Below are positions 12,001-23,720 of a stretch of 64,000 bases of DNA, piece by piece (the stretch's first letter is position 1; each line of letters begins with the position of its first letter). This DNA comes from Colias croceus. Its lineage: Eukaryota > Arthropoda > Insecta > Lepidoptera > Pieridae. The notes beneath the pieces are model-generated. The model saw only the letters and a list, made by a program, of their open reading frames with translations, was not told the DNA's origin and ran no database searches. The DNA lies in NCBI RefSeq assembly GCF_905220415.1, contig NC_059544.1, forward strand, positions 64,501 through 128,500. Reading direction: 5' to 3'. Both the position numbers and the translations under genes were made by a program.

Positions 12001-13743
12001 TTTAATGTTTACAATTTTGGATAATAAAATAATGAACGTTGAATTACATTAAATAACTTTACTGCTTTTAAATTAACACAAGTAGTTAATTCGTTTTGGA
12101 GCGCTTTATTAAATAAATGCAGCTATTATAAAATTAAATTTGAAAGTCATGTGCACGGTTAAAATTAATACCTAGTGTGATTTGTGCACCTAAAATAATC
12201 ATACCTGTAAACGTAAATTAATGCAACATGTTTGCCTGAGAATACACTGGAGTTGTATAACAAACGACAATAGTGATGATAATCATGTAAGAAGGTGTGA
12301 AAAGTCTTTTTCAATCTAAGTAATGTAAATGATTCATGTAGTTAATGTAAAGAAAAGCATTTTCAATTATGTTAGAAAAATAATGATTGTGGTGTTTGTA
12401 AAAAAAAAGATTGAAAGAAAAATGACGTCTAGTAGATCATAAAATACAGTATATAATTGGATCCACGTAGCCATAGACGTGATAAATACGACATATTTTT
12501 AATGAATTTACCACTGAGCCAATAGTTGTAAAAAATCTTATTTAAGCCTCTGAGTACAATAAAAAATATAGTGTTTTCTTGAAATAGTTCAACCTTATAT
12601 AAAAGCGCTTGGTCATCGCGCGACGTCGCGCCGGCACGCCGCGGCCGCGCGCGCGTGCGGAACGGACGACGCGACATTTTGTTTCATCAATACTTATACC
12701 TAATTACTTACCAAGTTTTTAAATTAGTGTGAATTGTACTACTTTTTACGCGGCACAATTAAACGGTGATAGTGTAACGGGAACGGCATTATGGCGACGG
12801 TGTTGCCGAGATTTTTAACTCGAATTCTAATTCGACAAAGGAATACTCCAAATTAATTATGTGTACTTTAAAGTACTTTTGTTGTATTCTTAGTGTGAAA
12901 TTACTGAAAAGTTAAAAGTTAATTCAAAGAAAAATTTTTGATGGCAGCGAAGAAAAAACGAAATGGTAAACGACTTCTTGTGCTCTATCGCTTAGTAGAC
13001 ATCTCGCGTTAGCTTCATTGAAAGAGCTTCAACAGACAGATCACATAAGATTGTAAACCACTATATGTAATTACGTGGGTATTAATCAAATATCCGCGGC
13101 GACATGTTTCGGTATGTCGCCCGTCGGCCGGCGACGCGCGCGCGGCAAAAAGCGCTCCCACGCCGACGTGACGTGCCAACACATACACACGTCCACACAC
13201 ACGCACGTCACTCATTACGTCATTCGCCACATTGCACACATACTGTAGGTATTTATTTAATGCCCCTGCATTGATTTGTATTGGGGATAATGACACTATG
13301 ACACATAGATAAAAATATATTAATGTATCATAGGCTTTATTTTAATCATTGAATTGAAATTAATTAGAATTCAAATGTTTTACGATTTACTGGTTTTTCA
13401 TCAGTAAAATAGCCTTATGCAAATAATATATTATATTTGGGAAATTTGGTTAAATTATGAATGAGCTCCGATAGGCATAACGTAACCGAAAACTATTTTA
13501 ACTAGAGCCTGCGGAGCCCTAAAAGCTATATTGACCCATTTACATTGAGTTGCGTTGACTAGACATGAGCCAGTACATAAAATAGTCTCTCGTATAACAA
13601 ACTGCTTATCGGGAGCTCGATATGTAGATTATTGAATAGAGTCGAGCCTTATACGTCGGCTTTCAATGGTAATCATAGGCGGACGCAAAAGGCGACAGCT
13701 ACTGACATTATGCAGCTAGTCGCAACGGTACTGCGCTGCGGCC

Positions 13744-13783
13744 GCGAGCTGCGAGCTGCGGGCTGCGAGCTGCGAGCTGCGAG
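13744..13783. repeat. GCGAGCT heptamer array
   Basis: About six tandem GCGAGCT or near-identical units within a GC islet. The 7-bp period is incompatible with an in-frame peptide repeat. Confidence 0.8.
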
Positions 13784-14059
13784 GATTTGACGTAGGTGCC
13801 ACTAATCATATTGTGGCCAAGACATTTATTTCCATATTATTCCTTTCGCAATAAACCTTTAAAAATAATTCTTCAGATGACTAGAGATCACCGCTTAAAC
13901 ATAAACTTTAGTAACTATTTAGTATTACTGCATAGTTGGGGCAAAAGTTTTAGTTTACAGTAACCTATAGCAAGGTAACTCGGCGCTCGGAGCGGCTGGT
14001 AGCCGGCCCGTGCAGCCGCGGTGTCACCGCTCCGCCGCGAATCTATTCGGAACCAACCA

Positions 14060-14800
14060 AATTATTCACTCGTTAGAGCGTAATGAATCTCATCAGTGAT
14101 GGTCCGAAGCGTGGTTCCATCACGTTTACGCTTTTTGCAGATTGTCCACGAAATAGATTTGCTGAGATTGCTATTTAAATCACTGGAATTTATCAAATGA
14201 ATGTACCGAGTTTCTTTCAATAGGAAATAAACAGAAACGTGAACGCGCTTCGTCAGCGCAGTACGTGGAAATGCCGTTTCTCTGATTGAAATGTGTCACC
14301 GTGTAATATGTCCCAAATTTGAATCGGCCTCGCCTCGACGGTTCTGTTCGAGCGGACCGTTTGGAAAGCGATCGACGTTAGAGTTCCGCGAAGAGGCCGC
14401 AAAAAGCGCGGCGTCTGCGCCGAAAGCTTCCTCCGACCCATTCATCCCGTAATTAACGCGCACAAAAACCCACCTAGATGAGAATTAGAAATGTTTCGGT
14501 GCTCCCGCGCGGCAAAAAGGGCTGCATTTGAATTAATTCAATTAAATCGTTTTGTCTCTCTCGGCCGGCTCGATTCATTGAACTGGACGTCGTCGAATTT
14601 GTTTTTCCCGTTCACACAATAAGAAGTGGAGGAATTAGTGCCGGTGGTTCTCGGTACGCAGCTGGGCGCGGGCGCAGGAAGCGGCGCTGCAGCGCTGGCG
14701 CGGACAAAAAATTAATTAGGCAATTTGGGGACCGCGCTAGCGTCATATTCTAATGAAGGAAGCTCCGCGGTGCATTGTAATTGTGATTTCATTGTTAAAG
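14060..14800. promoter_or_regulatory. Large candidate regulatory islet
   Basis: About 700 bp of raised GC with GCCGCAAAAAGCGCG (14396), GCGCGGCAAAAAGGGC (14507), CGCGGGCGCAG (14667-14677), AATTAATTCAATTAAA homeodomain-like words and GCTGCAGCGC. A minus-strand frame of 62 codons at 14253-14441 has no recognisable protein or splice sites. I infer a regulatory element. Confidence 0.33.
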
Positions 14801-14930
14801 CGATGTGTTGGGCACGTTAGCGATAGAGGTACAACATCACGGCTTGAGGTAGTCTAAAAGATGTAACTGACATCTACATATAATGTTTAGGTACGTCACG
14901 CGAATTTCCAACATTATTGTATCATATCAT

Positions 14931-15148
14931 ATTGGCCGCTAAATATAATAAGGCCTATGCCAAAGAGCAAGACAATCATAAAACCGGTGTCTAATACAAA
15001 CAATAATATTTTAATTTGATGTTGCTTTCATAAACTAACATGTTCAATAATACATAGGTTAGTAAGTAGTTTTGAGAAGAAATGTAACATTTATGTTGTT
15101 AATAAAGGCTTTATTTATTTATTTATTTATTTATTATTGGCCGCTAAA
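14931..15148 (+). mobile_element. Truncated non-LTR retroposon with intact target-site duplications
   Basis: A 13-bp direct repeat ATTGGCCGCTAAA (14931-14943 and 15136-15148) flanks a 192-bp insert that ends in AATAAAGGCTTTATTTATTT-type sequence with a (TTTA)n tail. Target-site duplication plus a simple-repeat tail is the signature of target-primed reverse transcription. The insert is a plus-strand, 5'-truncated LINE 3' end or a SINE. It lies 146 bp from the candidate exon at 15294-15353, in its downstream intron. Confidence 0.88.
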
Positions 15149-15293
15149 AAGACATCGTATTCTTTAAACACTTATCTCATGTCAGCGAATGCTTGAATAT
15201 TCAAAACAATAATCAGATAAAATAAGCAAAATAGCGCAATATGTATGTAGATGCGATATAAAAGTTATTCCAAAATGGACTGTATTCACTCAC

Positions 15294-15353
15294 CGTTAAG
15301 GTCGAGCACCATCTGAGTGTTGAAGAAGCCACTGACGTCACCGCGGCCCGACA
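15294..15353 (-). CDS. Candidate internal coding exon, 60 nt, phase 1-1
   Basis: On the minus strand a TTGTTGCAG acceptor precedes, and a consensus GTGAGT donor follows, a 60-nt block. Read in phase 1 it encodes SGRGDVSGFFNTQMVLDLN, which contains an RGD triplet. The phase fits exactly the donors of the 34197-34302 and 28593-28680 candidates, giving Val at the junction. Being a multiple of three and 1-1 symmetric, it could be skipped without a frame change. The other two frames are less convincing: one has a stop and the other gives a Ser/Thr-rich chance peptide. I do not recognise the protein family. The block is GC-rich within AT-rich flanks, like other coding exons in such genomes. Confidence 0.55.
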
Positions 15354-16264
15354 CTGCAACAACGATACTATATTAATTCCAAAATATACATTCATTGCGT
15401 CATGAAATATTTTTGATAATGAGACTAGACTAAAGCAAAAACAGCCGGCAAAAACCAAAAATCTACATAAAAAACTCTAGAAAACGTGTATCAATTAATT
15501 ATAAGTAGAGCTTGTTAAATTATATTTGCATTAGCTCTCTGTAACTTATTCTTAGTCTAGAGTCTAGACGTATATATATATAATACGTATAATTAACAAC
15601 AATCGACCCCAGTATGAGTGCAGCCCCGAGCGAAGTAGATCAACCTGCTGTAGAAATGTTTCAAAGATCAAGGTAACTACAAATTTGAAACCATGTCCAA
15701 ACATCCAGTAGTTAATGTATGATGACATAATACACGTATAAAAACATTTGGATGGACTCTAGGAAAACACAACGTTTTTATTCATTAGTGAACTGCTTCC
15801 TGCACGGGTAAAAGCTTTATACCTAATTTATAAAAAGATAACATCAATCTTCTTTCTGTTACTTCGTGCTGCTTTACTGCAAATTATCTCCGAGCTAACT
15901 TGCATTTGAAGCCTACTTCTTACTTGTAATATATTTATATTATATCGTTTGAAATATCTACGAACATTATGACCGTTCCTTATTGTATTCCAATTTGATT
16001 TACTTTATCTGTGAAAAGACCAGAGGATACTGGGGAATATACCTGCACCTCGCGTTATGAGAAGTTGAAGCAATTATTTGAATCGAATAATTGCAAAAAA
16101 ACTAGAATAAGACATGCACATCTATAGTTAAAGTAAACACAACATCAGGCCATATTTGGACACATGCAACAGTTTCAACATATTATAAATACATAAGAAT
16201 AATATAGACCCAATAATATCTTAAAAGTAAACAGACAAATATGACAATGTAAGGCTGAACTTAC
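15354..16264. other. AT-rich intron-like DNA
   Basis: No gene or recognised repeat is seen. A short TCTAGAGTCTAGA palindrome and a TA-repeat run lie near 15555-15590. Confidence 0.5.
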
Positions 16265-16304
16265 TCCCCGGCGCAGAGCTGAGCGCGTTGTCATCGAGAG
16301 GTTC
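16265..16304 (-). CDS. Weak candidate exon or 5' leader exon
   Basis: The minus strand shows a CTGCTTAG acceptor, a 40-nt GC-rich block and a consensus GTAAGT donor. Read in phase 0 it gives EPLDDNALSSAPG and ends in phase 1. Read from an internal ATG it gives MTTRSALRRG and ends in phase 0. In the frame needed to insert it between the 34.2 kb and 15.3 kb exons it contains a stop, so it cannot be a simple internal exon of that model. It could be an untranslated or alternative first exon, or chance. Confidence 0.2.
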
Positions 16305-18389
16305 CTAAGCAGCCGATACTCAGATCGAATAATATTGGGTTTCCCAAATTACCTTATCGCTCGAGCGGTCCGTCGGAGAGCATGCCGCAAACTAGTCATT
16401 ACGACATACAATAATAATGATGTTTGTTAATGTAAAGCGTTTAATGTATCGGCCGCTAAATGGTCGGTGACGTCACAGGCCCGTTGCGCGTTTTATTGCG
16501 AGCTATCGGTCGCGTGGATCGAGTCTCAGCGCTGCCGAGGGACTCGACCAGCTTGCAGCTTATTGTTCAATAGCTGCGAATGAGCTGCCGGTTGCTGTGT
16601 ATTTGTTTAGTCATGTATTCGTTGGATGAGCTTGTATTATATCACGTGTTAATTGTTAAAGATTGTTAAAGTGTGTTGTATTCTCTAATTTTATCTTTCT
16701 CTTTATCTAATTTTATCTATTTTCAGTTAAATCTTTAAGAAATCTAATGCGTACTTTAATGTGAAATAAAACATATATATTACACAAAACATTGACAAAA
16801 AAGCCGTATTGATCATTGCTATAAATCCGAAATGAAATATCGCACGGAACTTACACTGTAGATACACTTTCTATGAATGTCTTACCTTTTAATTTAACGT
16901 TTATGCATAGAATTAGCACATAAATATTTCATTTAATGAATAAATTATTGTCGTAAACTTGTTTAACAGATTTTAGACAAAATTATTCATGTTAATCGTC
17001 ATAAACATTGGGTATATTATGTCGCATGTCATGCTTTCCTTATAGCACGTTCGCGATAGAGCGTCGGGTTTAATAACTAACGAATTGCATGTTATATCCA
17101 CAACAAAGTGTTTTATTTCACAACTCAATCAGCAATAAAATATTCATTGCGTGAGGCTCGGACTGGACTGGAGCTCACTTTAGCAGCTAGTAACAGCAAG
17201 CTACGTTCCTAGAGCGCTCTTCTAAGCTTTAGATATCACTTTTTTAGTGTCAGTTCATAAGCGTAATCAACCGGGTGATAAATTTAAACAAATTTTAAAA
17301 TGTTGTTTCTTTTCCTTGCCAAAAAGGATCACGAATTATTAATAATTAAACTATATATTTATGAAATGCTTGTAAAAATAGGTACTAAGTTAGTATTTTT
17401 TTTGTAAAATTGAAAGATATTACAATAAATATAAATAGGTAATGCCAAGAAAAAGCACTTTTTTACAAGATTTGTTAGACACATTCATAATAAAGTGTAA
17501 TAAATTAATAATAAAAAGTTTATACCATGTTAAGTGTCAAATAAAACAAAGATTAGGTAATGCTCTAAATTGGACGTAAAATATAGGCTGATATTTGATT
17601 TATAAAATATAATTATTAGCAAACATTGACATCTCTGAGGCGCTACTGTCGATTAGTTCAGTCCCATAGACTTGACAAGTACGTGCGTAAGATAGTTTAT
17701 GGATATCAGTGGATGGTCAGTGGTCAGTGGTCACGGTCACGGACACGCTCGGCGACGCGTGACAAGCGCGCGCCGCGGGTTTGTCCGCAACTGATACCCG
17801 CGATACGCATCTAGATCGCACGATTATTGTTGCCGAGCAAAGCTCCACCGAACGTCATGTAACTGTGAATAGCTTTAAATTATTATCGTATCCTACAGCT
17901 TGATTTAAGAAATATAATTAGAATGACACGCGGAAACGGTAAATGGTATTTTTTGAATAGCTGTGATGTTAAAAGAACTATTTAAATCTCAAAATCATGA
18001 ACCGAGTATTTGATAAATACAAAAGAATTCAACGACGTTTTTTTGCCTCGTACTCCTTGAATATATTTTTTAGCAAAATGATAAATCTATTTTAAAAACT
18101 CTACCATTATACTGCAGGTTTCTCTTTAGAATAGATAACAGACAACGCTTGTTTGAAACCAACACACATGGTTTACACCTCATAAATATGTGTGAATATC
18201 GATACAGTCGTATGTCATTGGCACCCCATCTAACCCCAGCAAAAATACTAAAGCGAACGGCTCTACAATGGCATTTATAAACAACACTTTACTCCATTTC
18301 CATAGGAATGAGCCCTATTAGGGTTAATAGATTATGCCGTTATAAATATGGGCAAAAAGTGAACGAAACGAGGATAAACAAGTCGTCTG
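16305..18389. other. GC islet followed by AT plain
   Basis: 16440-16570 is CpG-rich and non-coding. 16600-18300 is AT-rich with a small tandem GGTCAGT array at about 17713-17745. No gene is supported. Confidence 0.5.
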
Positions 18390-18540
18390 GGGAAGGTCCC
18401 GGCGGGGGAGATGCTATCGCCGCGCCGGCCGCACCTGTGGCGCCGCGCCCGCGCACCCGCGCTGCCGGGATCCCGCGCTGCCGGGCCTCCGCAACCGGGC
18501 ACCCGGCACCCGAGCTGCTCGCATGGGACAAGCACAACAA
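18390..18540. other. GC islet open on both strands
   Basis: Very GC-rich with CGCTGCCGGGA and ACCCGGC near-tandem units. Frames are open on both strands simply because stops are rare. No splice sites or protein signature support coding. Confidence 0.5.
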
Positions 18541-18761
18541 CGAATTGTTTTATTGCACGTAATCATGGCCTTCGCAGCTAAACACACACGACGCTTGCAC
18601 TTGTGATTTGAATTCTGATAGCGCGAGGTGATACACGATGTTACTCGATTCATATCTCATATACTTTTATGAACTAGTGCATACCGATGATAGCATTCAT
18701 TCAACATACGAATGCTTTATGCGATTCGAAAGTGCTACTAAATAGTAGTCTAATTGAATAA

Positions 18762-18790
18762 ATGAATGTTTGAGTTTGAGTTTGAGTTTA
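18762..18790 (+). repeat. (TTTGAG)n tail, probable retroposon 3' end
   Basis: TTGAATAAATGAATG followed by TTTGAG units resembles the hexameric tails of lepidopteran retroposons. No target-site duplication was found, so the body and its limits are uncertain. Confidence 0.4.
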
Positions 18791-19329
18791 TTTGTTTTAT
18801 GAATGGGGTCGTGTATGAACGTGTGTGTGTGGAAGATATTGAATAATTTTTGTAAATTTACAAGGCGTGCCCTTTTTGATTTGTGATCTTAAAGCTTCTG
18901 ATATGTGATGTAGGCCGCTTTGTGCTCATTGACTTTAAGCCAAAAAAGTTCATAACATTTCAAGTCTGTATACTCTCTATATTTAATATTTAGTGAAATT
19001 CTCATCGAAGTAGCTTTTTACCCGTGATAAATTACATTGTCGGGATTAAATCGGCTACCGGAGACTCCTATTTAGATTCATCAACTAGTCACAGCTGTGG
19101 AATGTTGACGCTACAGATAGATGACACATCAGTTAACTTTTCCTTATGACTTTAAAGAAAACACTGAAGAATTTCTGCGCATTCACATACATAAAATAAT
19201 GGTCCTGCTAACGAAAATAGCAACGTTCTCCCTACTGAAGGCGGATTACAGATATCTAGTCAATTTGCGACGTTTGGTTGATGTAGTTACAGCGGCGAAG
19301 CACGTAAGCACGTCAAACAAAGCGCTGGT
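18791..19329. other. AT-rich spacer
   Basis: No gene, repeat or clear motif cluster was seen. Confidence 0.45.
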
Positions 19330-20140
19330 AATGTCTGTGGGCGCACGCTTCATTAGGCGCCGCGCGTGGTGGCCGGGCTGCCGGGTGGCCGGGCGGGCGG
19401 CGGCCGGGCCCGCTTGCCAATTTCCGTCCCGCGCAGCCGTGCGCACGGCGCCGCCGCACGAATCATAAAAGCCTTAATGGGATTTAAATTCCACCCGTTG
19501 TTTGGATTTAGCGGTCCCGGGGCGCGCGCCGGCCGCACTATTTCACGCGACGCGATTCATCGCGGGCCCTGAGCGATGGCCGCGCTCTAAACGCCACCCT
19601 CGCCCGTTTATTTCCCTATCCTTTAATACGATGCTATCTTTCGGGTCCGATTACGGGCGAATGAGAATTCTCCGGGACGATTACTTATTCCTTTGAAGTG
19701 AGGCAACAATTCTATTAGGGCGCCCCTCGACCTCCGTTTACTTTAAACGAAATGTGCTTCTGATCGCGCATTCCGCGATTGCCCGCTTTTGTTTTCGTTC
19801 CCGAACCTTTTACTTTACTTATTATTTCGTAAAGGGCGATGCGGCCTCGTCCTGAATTAAGCGCAAGCCGGGCTGTAAACAGAGAAGAGATCATCGAATG
19901 TCACAAAGGGCAAGATGGAAAGGTTTAAACTTCCACCCTCTCTCCCGGCGGGACCAAGGATATATTGCGCCCGGGCTTTCGGCCTGACCGGTCGGTTTAT
20001 TTCATGCTAAACCCATACATTATGTTTCGCCTGATAAGGGAAAATGTCCTTACTTTTCGCTCGGACCCTAAAAGTCAACCTCGTTAAGATTACATTAAAA
20101 AGATCAATTTCAGGCGGACAAATCGACATAAATATTTAAA
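19330..20140. promoter_or_regulatory. Largest candidate conserved non-coding block
   Basis: About 800 bp of balanced composition with abrupt edges, opening with a CpG-dense segment at 19350-19460. It is rich in TTTATT, AATTAAG and TTAATGGG words and carries AATTAAGCGCAAG near 19855, a relative of the TTGCGCNAATT motif. Several frames are open for 60 to 115 codons on both strands but none shows a domain or splice sites. The texture, with no decay and no simple repeats, suggests constraint. That is inference, and alignment to relatives would settle it. Confidence 0.38.
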
Positions 20141-20399
20141 AATCATTAAAAAACAAATTTCGCAATTTGTTATTAATGCACATAACGAAATATTTTGGAA
20201 ATATATTGCGGCGCAGATGACGAAAAATTACAGAATCACTGAACTGAAAATTCAAGTATATAAAATTAGAAAGTAAGTAGACTGCATTCGAATCGTTCGA
20301 GGCTCCATACCATCGAGCATCGTTAAGTCGAAACGGTAAACGATTATTTAAATGAAAGACAGGTTGAAGTAAATAATAAAGCGCATGAGATTTGTATGA

Positions 20400-20620
20400 T
20401 AATGAATGCACTAGAAAGGTACGCGCGGTGCATTCCCGCGCAGAAAGCGTCGCAGCCCGCGCCGGCCGCCGCGGCCGCACAGCCCGCGCCGCCGCTGTAT
20501 GCTAATTCCGGATTAGCTGATACGCGCTATTCATATCTGCGATACTAATTAATGCACACTTTTTACTTCCTTCGGCGAACGGTACATAGCTGAGACTCTA
20601 TAGACTTTCTTTTGCATACT
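20400..20620. promoter_or_regulatory. GC islet, candidate regulatory
   Basis: CpG-rich core at 20430-20500 (GCCGGCCGCC-type) followed by TAATTCCGGATTAGCTGATACGC, with homeodomain-like TAAT and GGATTA (bicoid/Otx-type) words. No coding support. Confidence 0.28.
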
Positions 20621-21807
20621 GAGAGTTTTTAAGTGAAGTTCCATTTTGCAAAAAGAAATATTAGGTATTTAAGATAAGACAAACATTTTCGTAATTTTCC
20701 TATAGCGGAAAACTATTTGATTCTATCTGTATACACGAAAATATGATATACAGTAGTACAAAAACGCAAACTCATGAAATGTGCGTAGGCCTACAGTATT
20801 AACTATTAACAAGCATCCATATAATTAAATACGTCTATGTACTTTATCATATAAACACGATCAAATTATTCGCAACACAATGCGCGCGTAACGCAATACC
20901 TACAAATGAAAGAAAGAAAGAAAGAAAGAAAATACATTTAATCCAACACACAAAAATACAAAGCAAAAACAACAAAGTAACTTGCAATGAACAAAAACAA
21001 TTAAATAAAATTACAATTTATAAAAGAAGTAGGTGTATGGTCTCGTTTGTACAAGTAAAAAAATAATGCAACATAATTATGAACAAAAATAAATAAAAAA
21101 TAGTATAAATTAATGAAATTATGAATATAAATCCTAGCAAAGTAGATTTAAGTTAACTTTTGCCGTTCTTTTTTAATGTAATTATAAAAAAAACACATTA
21201 AAAGTCTAGTGTAGCAATATGATAAAATGGTATCAAAAAACTAACTGAACAAAATTATTAATACCTAGGTATCGTTTGAAATAAAATAAATTTTTGAGAA
21301 TTAAAATTAAACTTTGTTTAAACGTTTAAAATAAACTACATAATATTATGAAGGAATGTAATGGATATAGATGTTAGTTTAATATTTTAATGGTTTATAT
21401 ATTTTATAGAATAAATGTTAATTTGATTCTGATTTAATATAAAACTCAAATAATATTTAGCTAAGAATTAATTAAGACATTTTCATTTTCAGTTAAAAAT
21501 GAGTAAAACCAGTTAAAAATGGAACAAGATAAGTAAAGCAAGACAAAATCCGATAATTAATTAAATTTATCGTACATAAATTGGACATAATGAATGGCTC
21601 CATTTACCCCAAACAAACGCGTCTCTAACCGGCGAACAAACAATTATGGACCGAATTCATAATACCAGTATAATATTATATTTTGTACACGGCTCTACAT
21701 ATTAATTCTGTTGTCTTATGCTGTCTAAAATGTGATAAATATTTGCATATTTTCTAATATGTACTTTGGAAAAGACTAGCGCATGATAATATCTCCTTGG
21801 AGCCACA
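20621..21807. other. AT plain with (AAAG)n microsatellite
   Basis: An (AAAG)n run lies at about 20908-20932, preceding ATACATTTAATC, and may be a minus-strand retroposon tail. A second probable retroposon remnant (AATAAATGTTAATTTGATTC-like) lies near 21410-21435. There is no gene. Confidence 0.5.
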
Positions 21808-22026
21808 TCTATACTATACATAAATACATATATACATATAATATTATAAAGCTGAAGAGTTTGTTTGTTTGTTTGAACGCGCTAATCTCGGGAACTACTG
21901 GTCCGATTTGAAAAATTCTTTCGGTGTTAGATAGCCCATTTATCGAGGAAAGTTATAGGCTATATATCATCACGCTACGACCAACAGGAGTGGAGCCACG
22001 GGGGTGAAACCGCGTGGAGCAGCTAG
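21808..22026 (+). mobile_element. Lep1-like non-autonomous Helitron
   Basis: Starts TC after an A and ends CTAG before a T, the Helitron insertion rule. The body contains GCTGAAGAG, repeated TTTG units, and the block with GCGCTAATCTCGGGAACTAC, typical of the Lep1 family dispersed in moths and butterflies. The GTGAAACCGCG hairpin precedes the end. There is no coding capacity. Confidence 0.82.
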
Positions 22027-22721
22027 TTCATAATATAATGGATCACGGACAAGTGACAAAAAGCCTCCTTATTCCATCGATAATTTAACAATAGTGAACT
22101 ATTTTTTAGAAAGGTCTAAACGTGGCTCTTTGTTCACGCTCTTTTTTTATTGAGAAAATATTAAGATAAGGTTTTTAGCTGATCCTAAATCATCTACGTC
22201 AGTTTCAAGCTTACGTTTTTGTATGATCTACTGAGAGAGATATTTCGACCGTCTAATCACTAATGTAACAGTTACAGGTGATATAATAATAATTTACAAC
22301 CTTTTAAAATATTGAGATAAAACATATGAATGCATGATTTTACAAACTTTGTACATTTAGCAGCTAGCACTATGTAAACATGCGCTTACTTCACGCTCCC
22401 GCGACATCGGGCCTGATTATAATATACGGGTTGTAAGTCTAATTACTTGAACTAATCATAATCATACTGTTGCTACAAGTCAAGTGGCTATCGATTGTCA
22501 TGTACCTACCAGCGGCGGGTCGCATGAAAATAGTAAATAGCAACATTTACACACCTCTCGTGCGAGACGCGCGGGGTGATTGACCGCGGGTGGTTAATTG
22601 TGTCTCACCCCCCCTCCCCCCCGGAGCCCGCCCCCCCTCTCGGGGTCACGCAGACCTTCGCACATGACGTCGGCGTACGTAACTCGCCCTATATACGAAA
22701 ATCGATGACACCGTAATGGGA
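22027..22721. other. AT-rich DNA and C-rich islet
   Basis: Non-coding. The islet at 22500-22700 has C-runs at 22608-22637 that would form G-tracts on the minus strand (possible G-quadruplex). There is a TGACGTCGG (CRE-like) word nearby. Confidence 0.5.
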
Positions 22722-23020
22722 ACAAGTTCACACATGGACAATATACCTACACAGACTGCTTAGTTCGAGGAACCTCTCAGGGTACCGAATTGCCTGCTCT
22801 GAAAAGATACTACCTACTATAACTGAATAAAGCTTTGAAGTTTGAACTTGATTACGATGCGTCATGGCTCAAACCTACACCTAAACCTAAACCCTTTCCA
22901 ACTTTTATCGTTCGAATAAAGATTTTTAGATTAACAAATCAAAATATCGGCTACTTGAAATGCGTGACAAACTGCAGTTGTACAAGTTCACACATGGACA
23001 ATATACACAGACTGCTTAGT
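22722..23020. repeat. Direct repeat pair of about 40 bp
   Basis: 22722-22764 and 22982-23020 share ACAAGTTCACACATGGACAA and continue through ACAGACTGCTTAGT. The first copy has four extra bases (CTAC). Copies start 260 bp apart in the same orientation. The interval is non-coding and includes CCTAAA-type short tandem units near 22880. It could be a local duplication or the ends of an unrecognised element. Confidence 0.8.
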
Positions 23021-23249
23021 AAACATATGAAAGTTTTTTGACAAGTAACAAATAAGATATAATGCGATTGCACATACGAAATATCTGTCTTGTTTATGGT
23101 ACTAAGTAGAGGAAGTTAAAAATATTAAGATAAAGTTAGTAATAACTAATGATCACGAAGTAAAAGACTATACTATGACAATTAGCGCTGCGGGCTGCAG
23201 CTTGCAACGGAGCTTAAAAATGAAGACATGAATAATTACGTCCATAAAT

Positions 23250-23720
23250 GTCTTTTAAGATGAGCTATTTCCTAGCTGTAGAGACACAAGGAGCGCGCGG
23301 GAATCACAGCGGATGTGCTCTGCCGCGTTACGAGCGAAAAACTAACTAGAATGGGGTTTTTGTTGCGAAGAATCCGAATGCGAAGAGGAATGGTTGTATC
23401 AGAGCTCGGGCGAGGTATGCAGATGCGTTCCCAGCCGCAAACCTGATGCCGCCGGCGAAAAACTAGCCATCTGCGGCATCTCCCGCACTGCGCGCGTCAC
23501 CCAGCACGAGGCGAGCGGCAAAAAGCTGCGCCTGCGCTGCTGCCGCGGCCGAATGATTGCTCATTATTAACGTATTCAATTACAGGATTCTATTATTCAA
23601 ATCATTTCTCGTTTTTGCGAAATAACTCAGCTGCGATTTTATCTGTGCACGAAATAACTATCGCGTTTCGTAGGGTAATTAATTGTTTTAATGAGGATTG
23701 TTTGAAAATGAAATAGACGC
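23250..23720. promoter_or_regulatory. Candidate regulatory islet
   Basis: Raised GC with repeated GCGAAAAACTA (about 23333 and 23454), GCGGCAAAAAGCTGCG (23516), and TAATTAATTG near 23680. No protein signature. Confidence 0.3.

Larger units (their letters stand above)
8084..14930. other. Long non-coding stretch with several GC islets
   Basis: No gene is supported. Islets at 8730-8990, 10870-11110, 11690-12000, 12600-12690, 13090-13220, 13670-13790 and 14060-14800 alternate with AT-rich DNA. Several islets share the words CGCGGGCGCAG and GCGGCAAAAA. Open frames here lack splice sites or recognisable protein. Confidence 0.55.
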
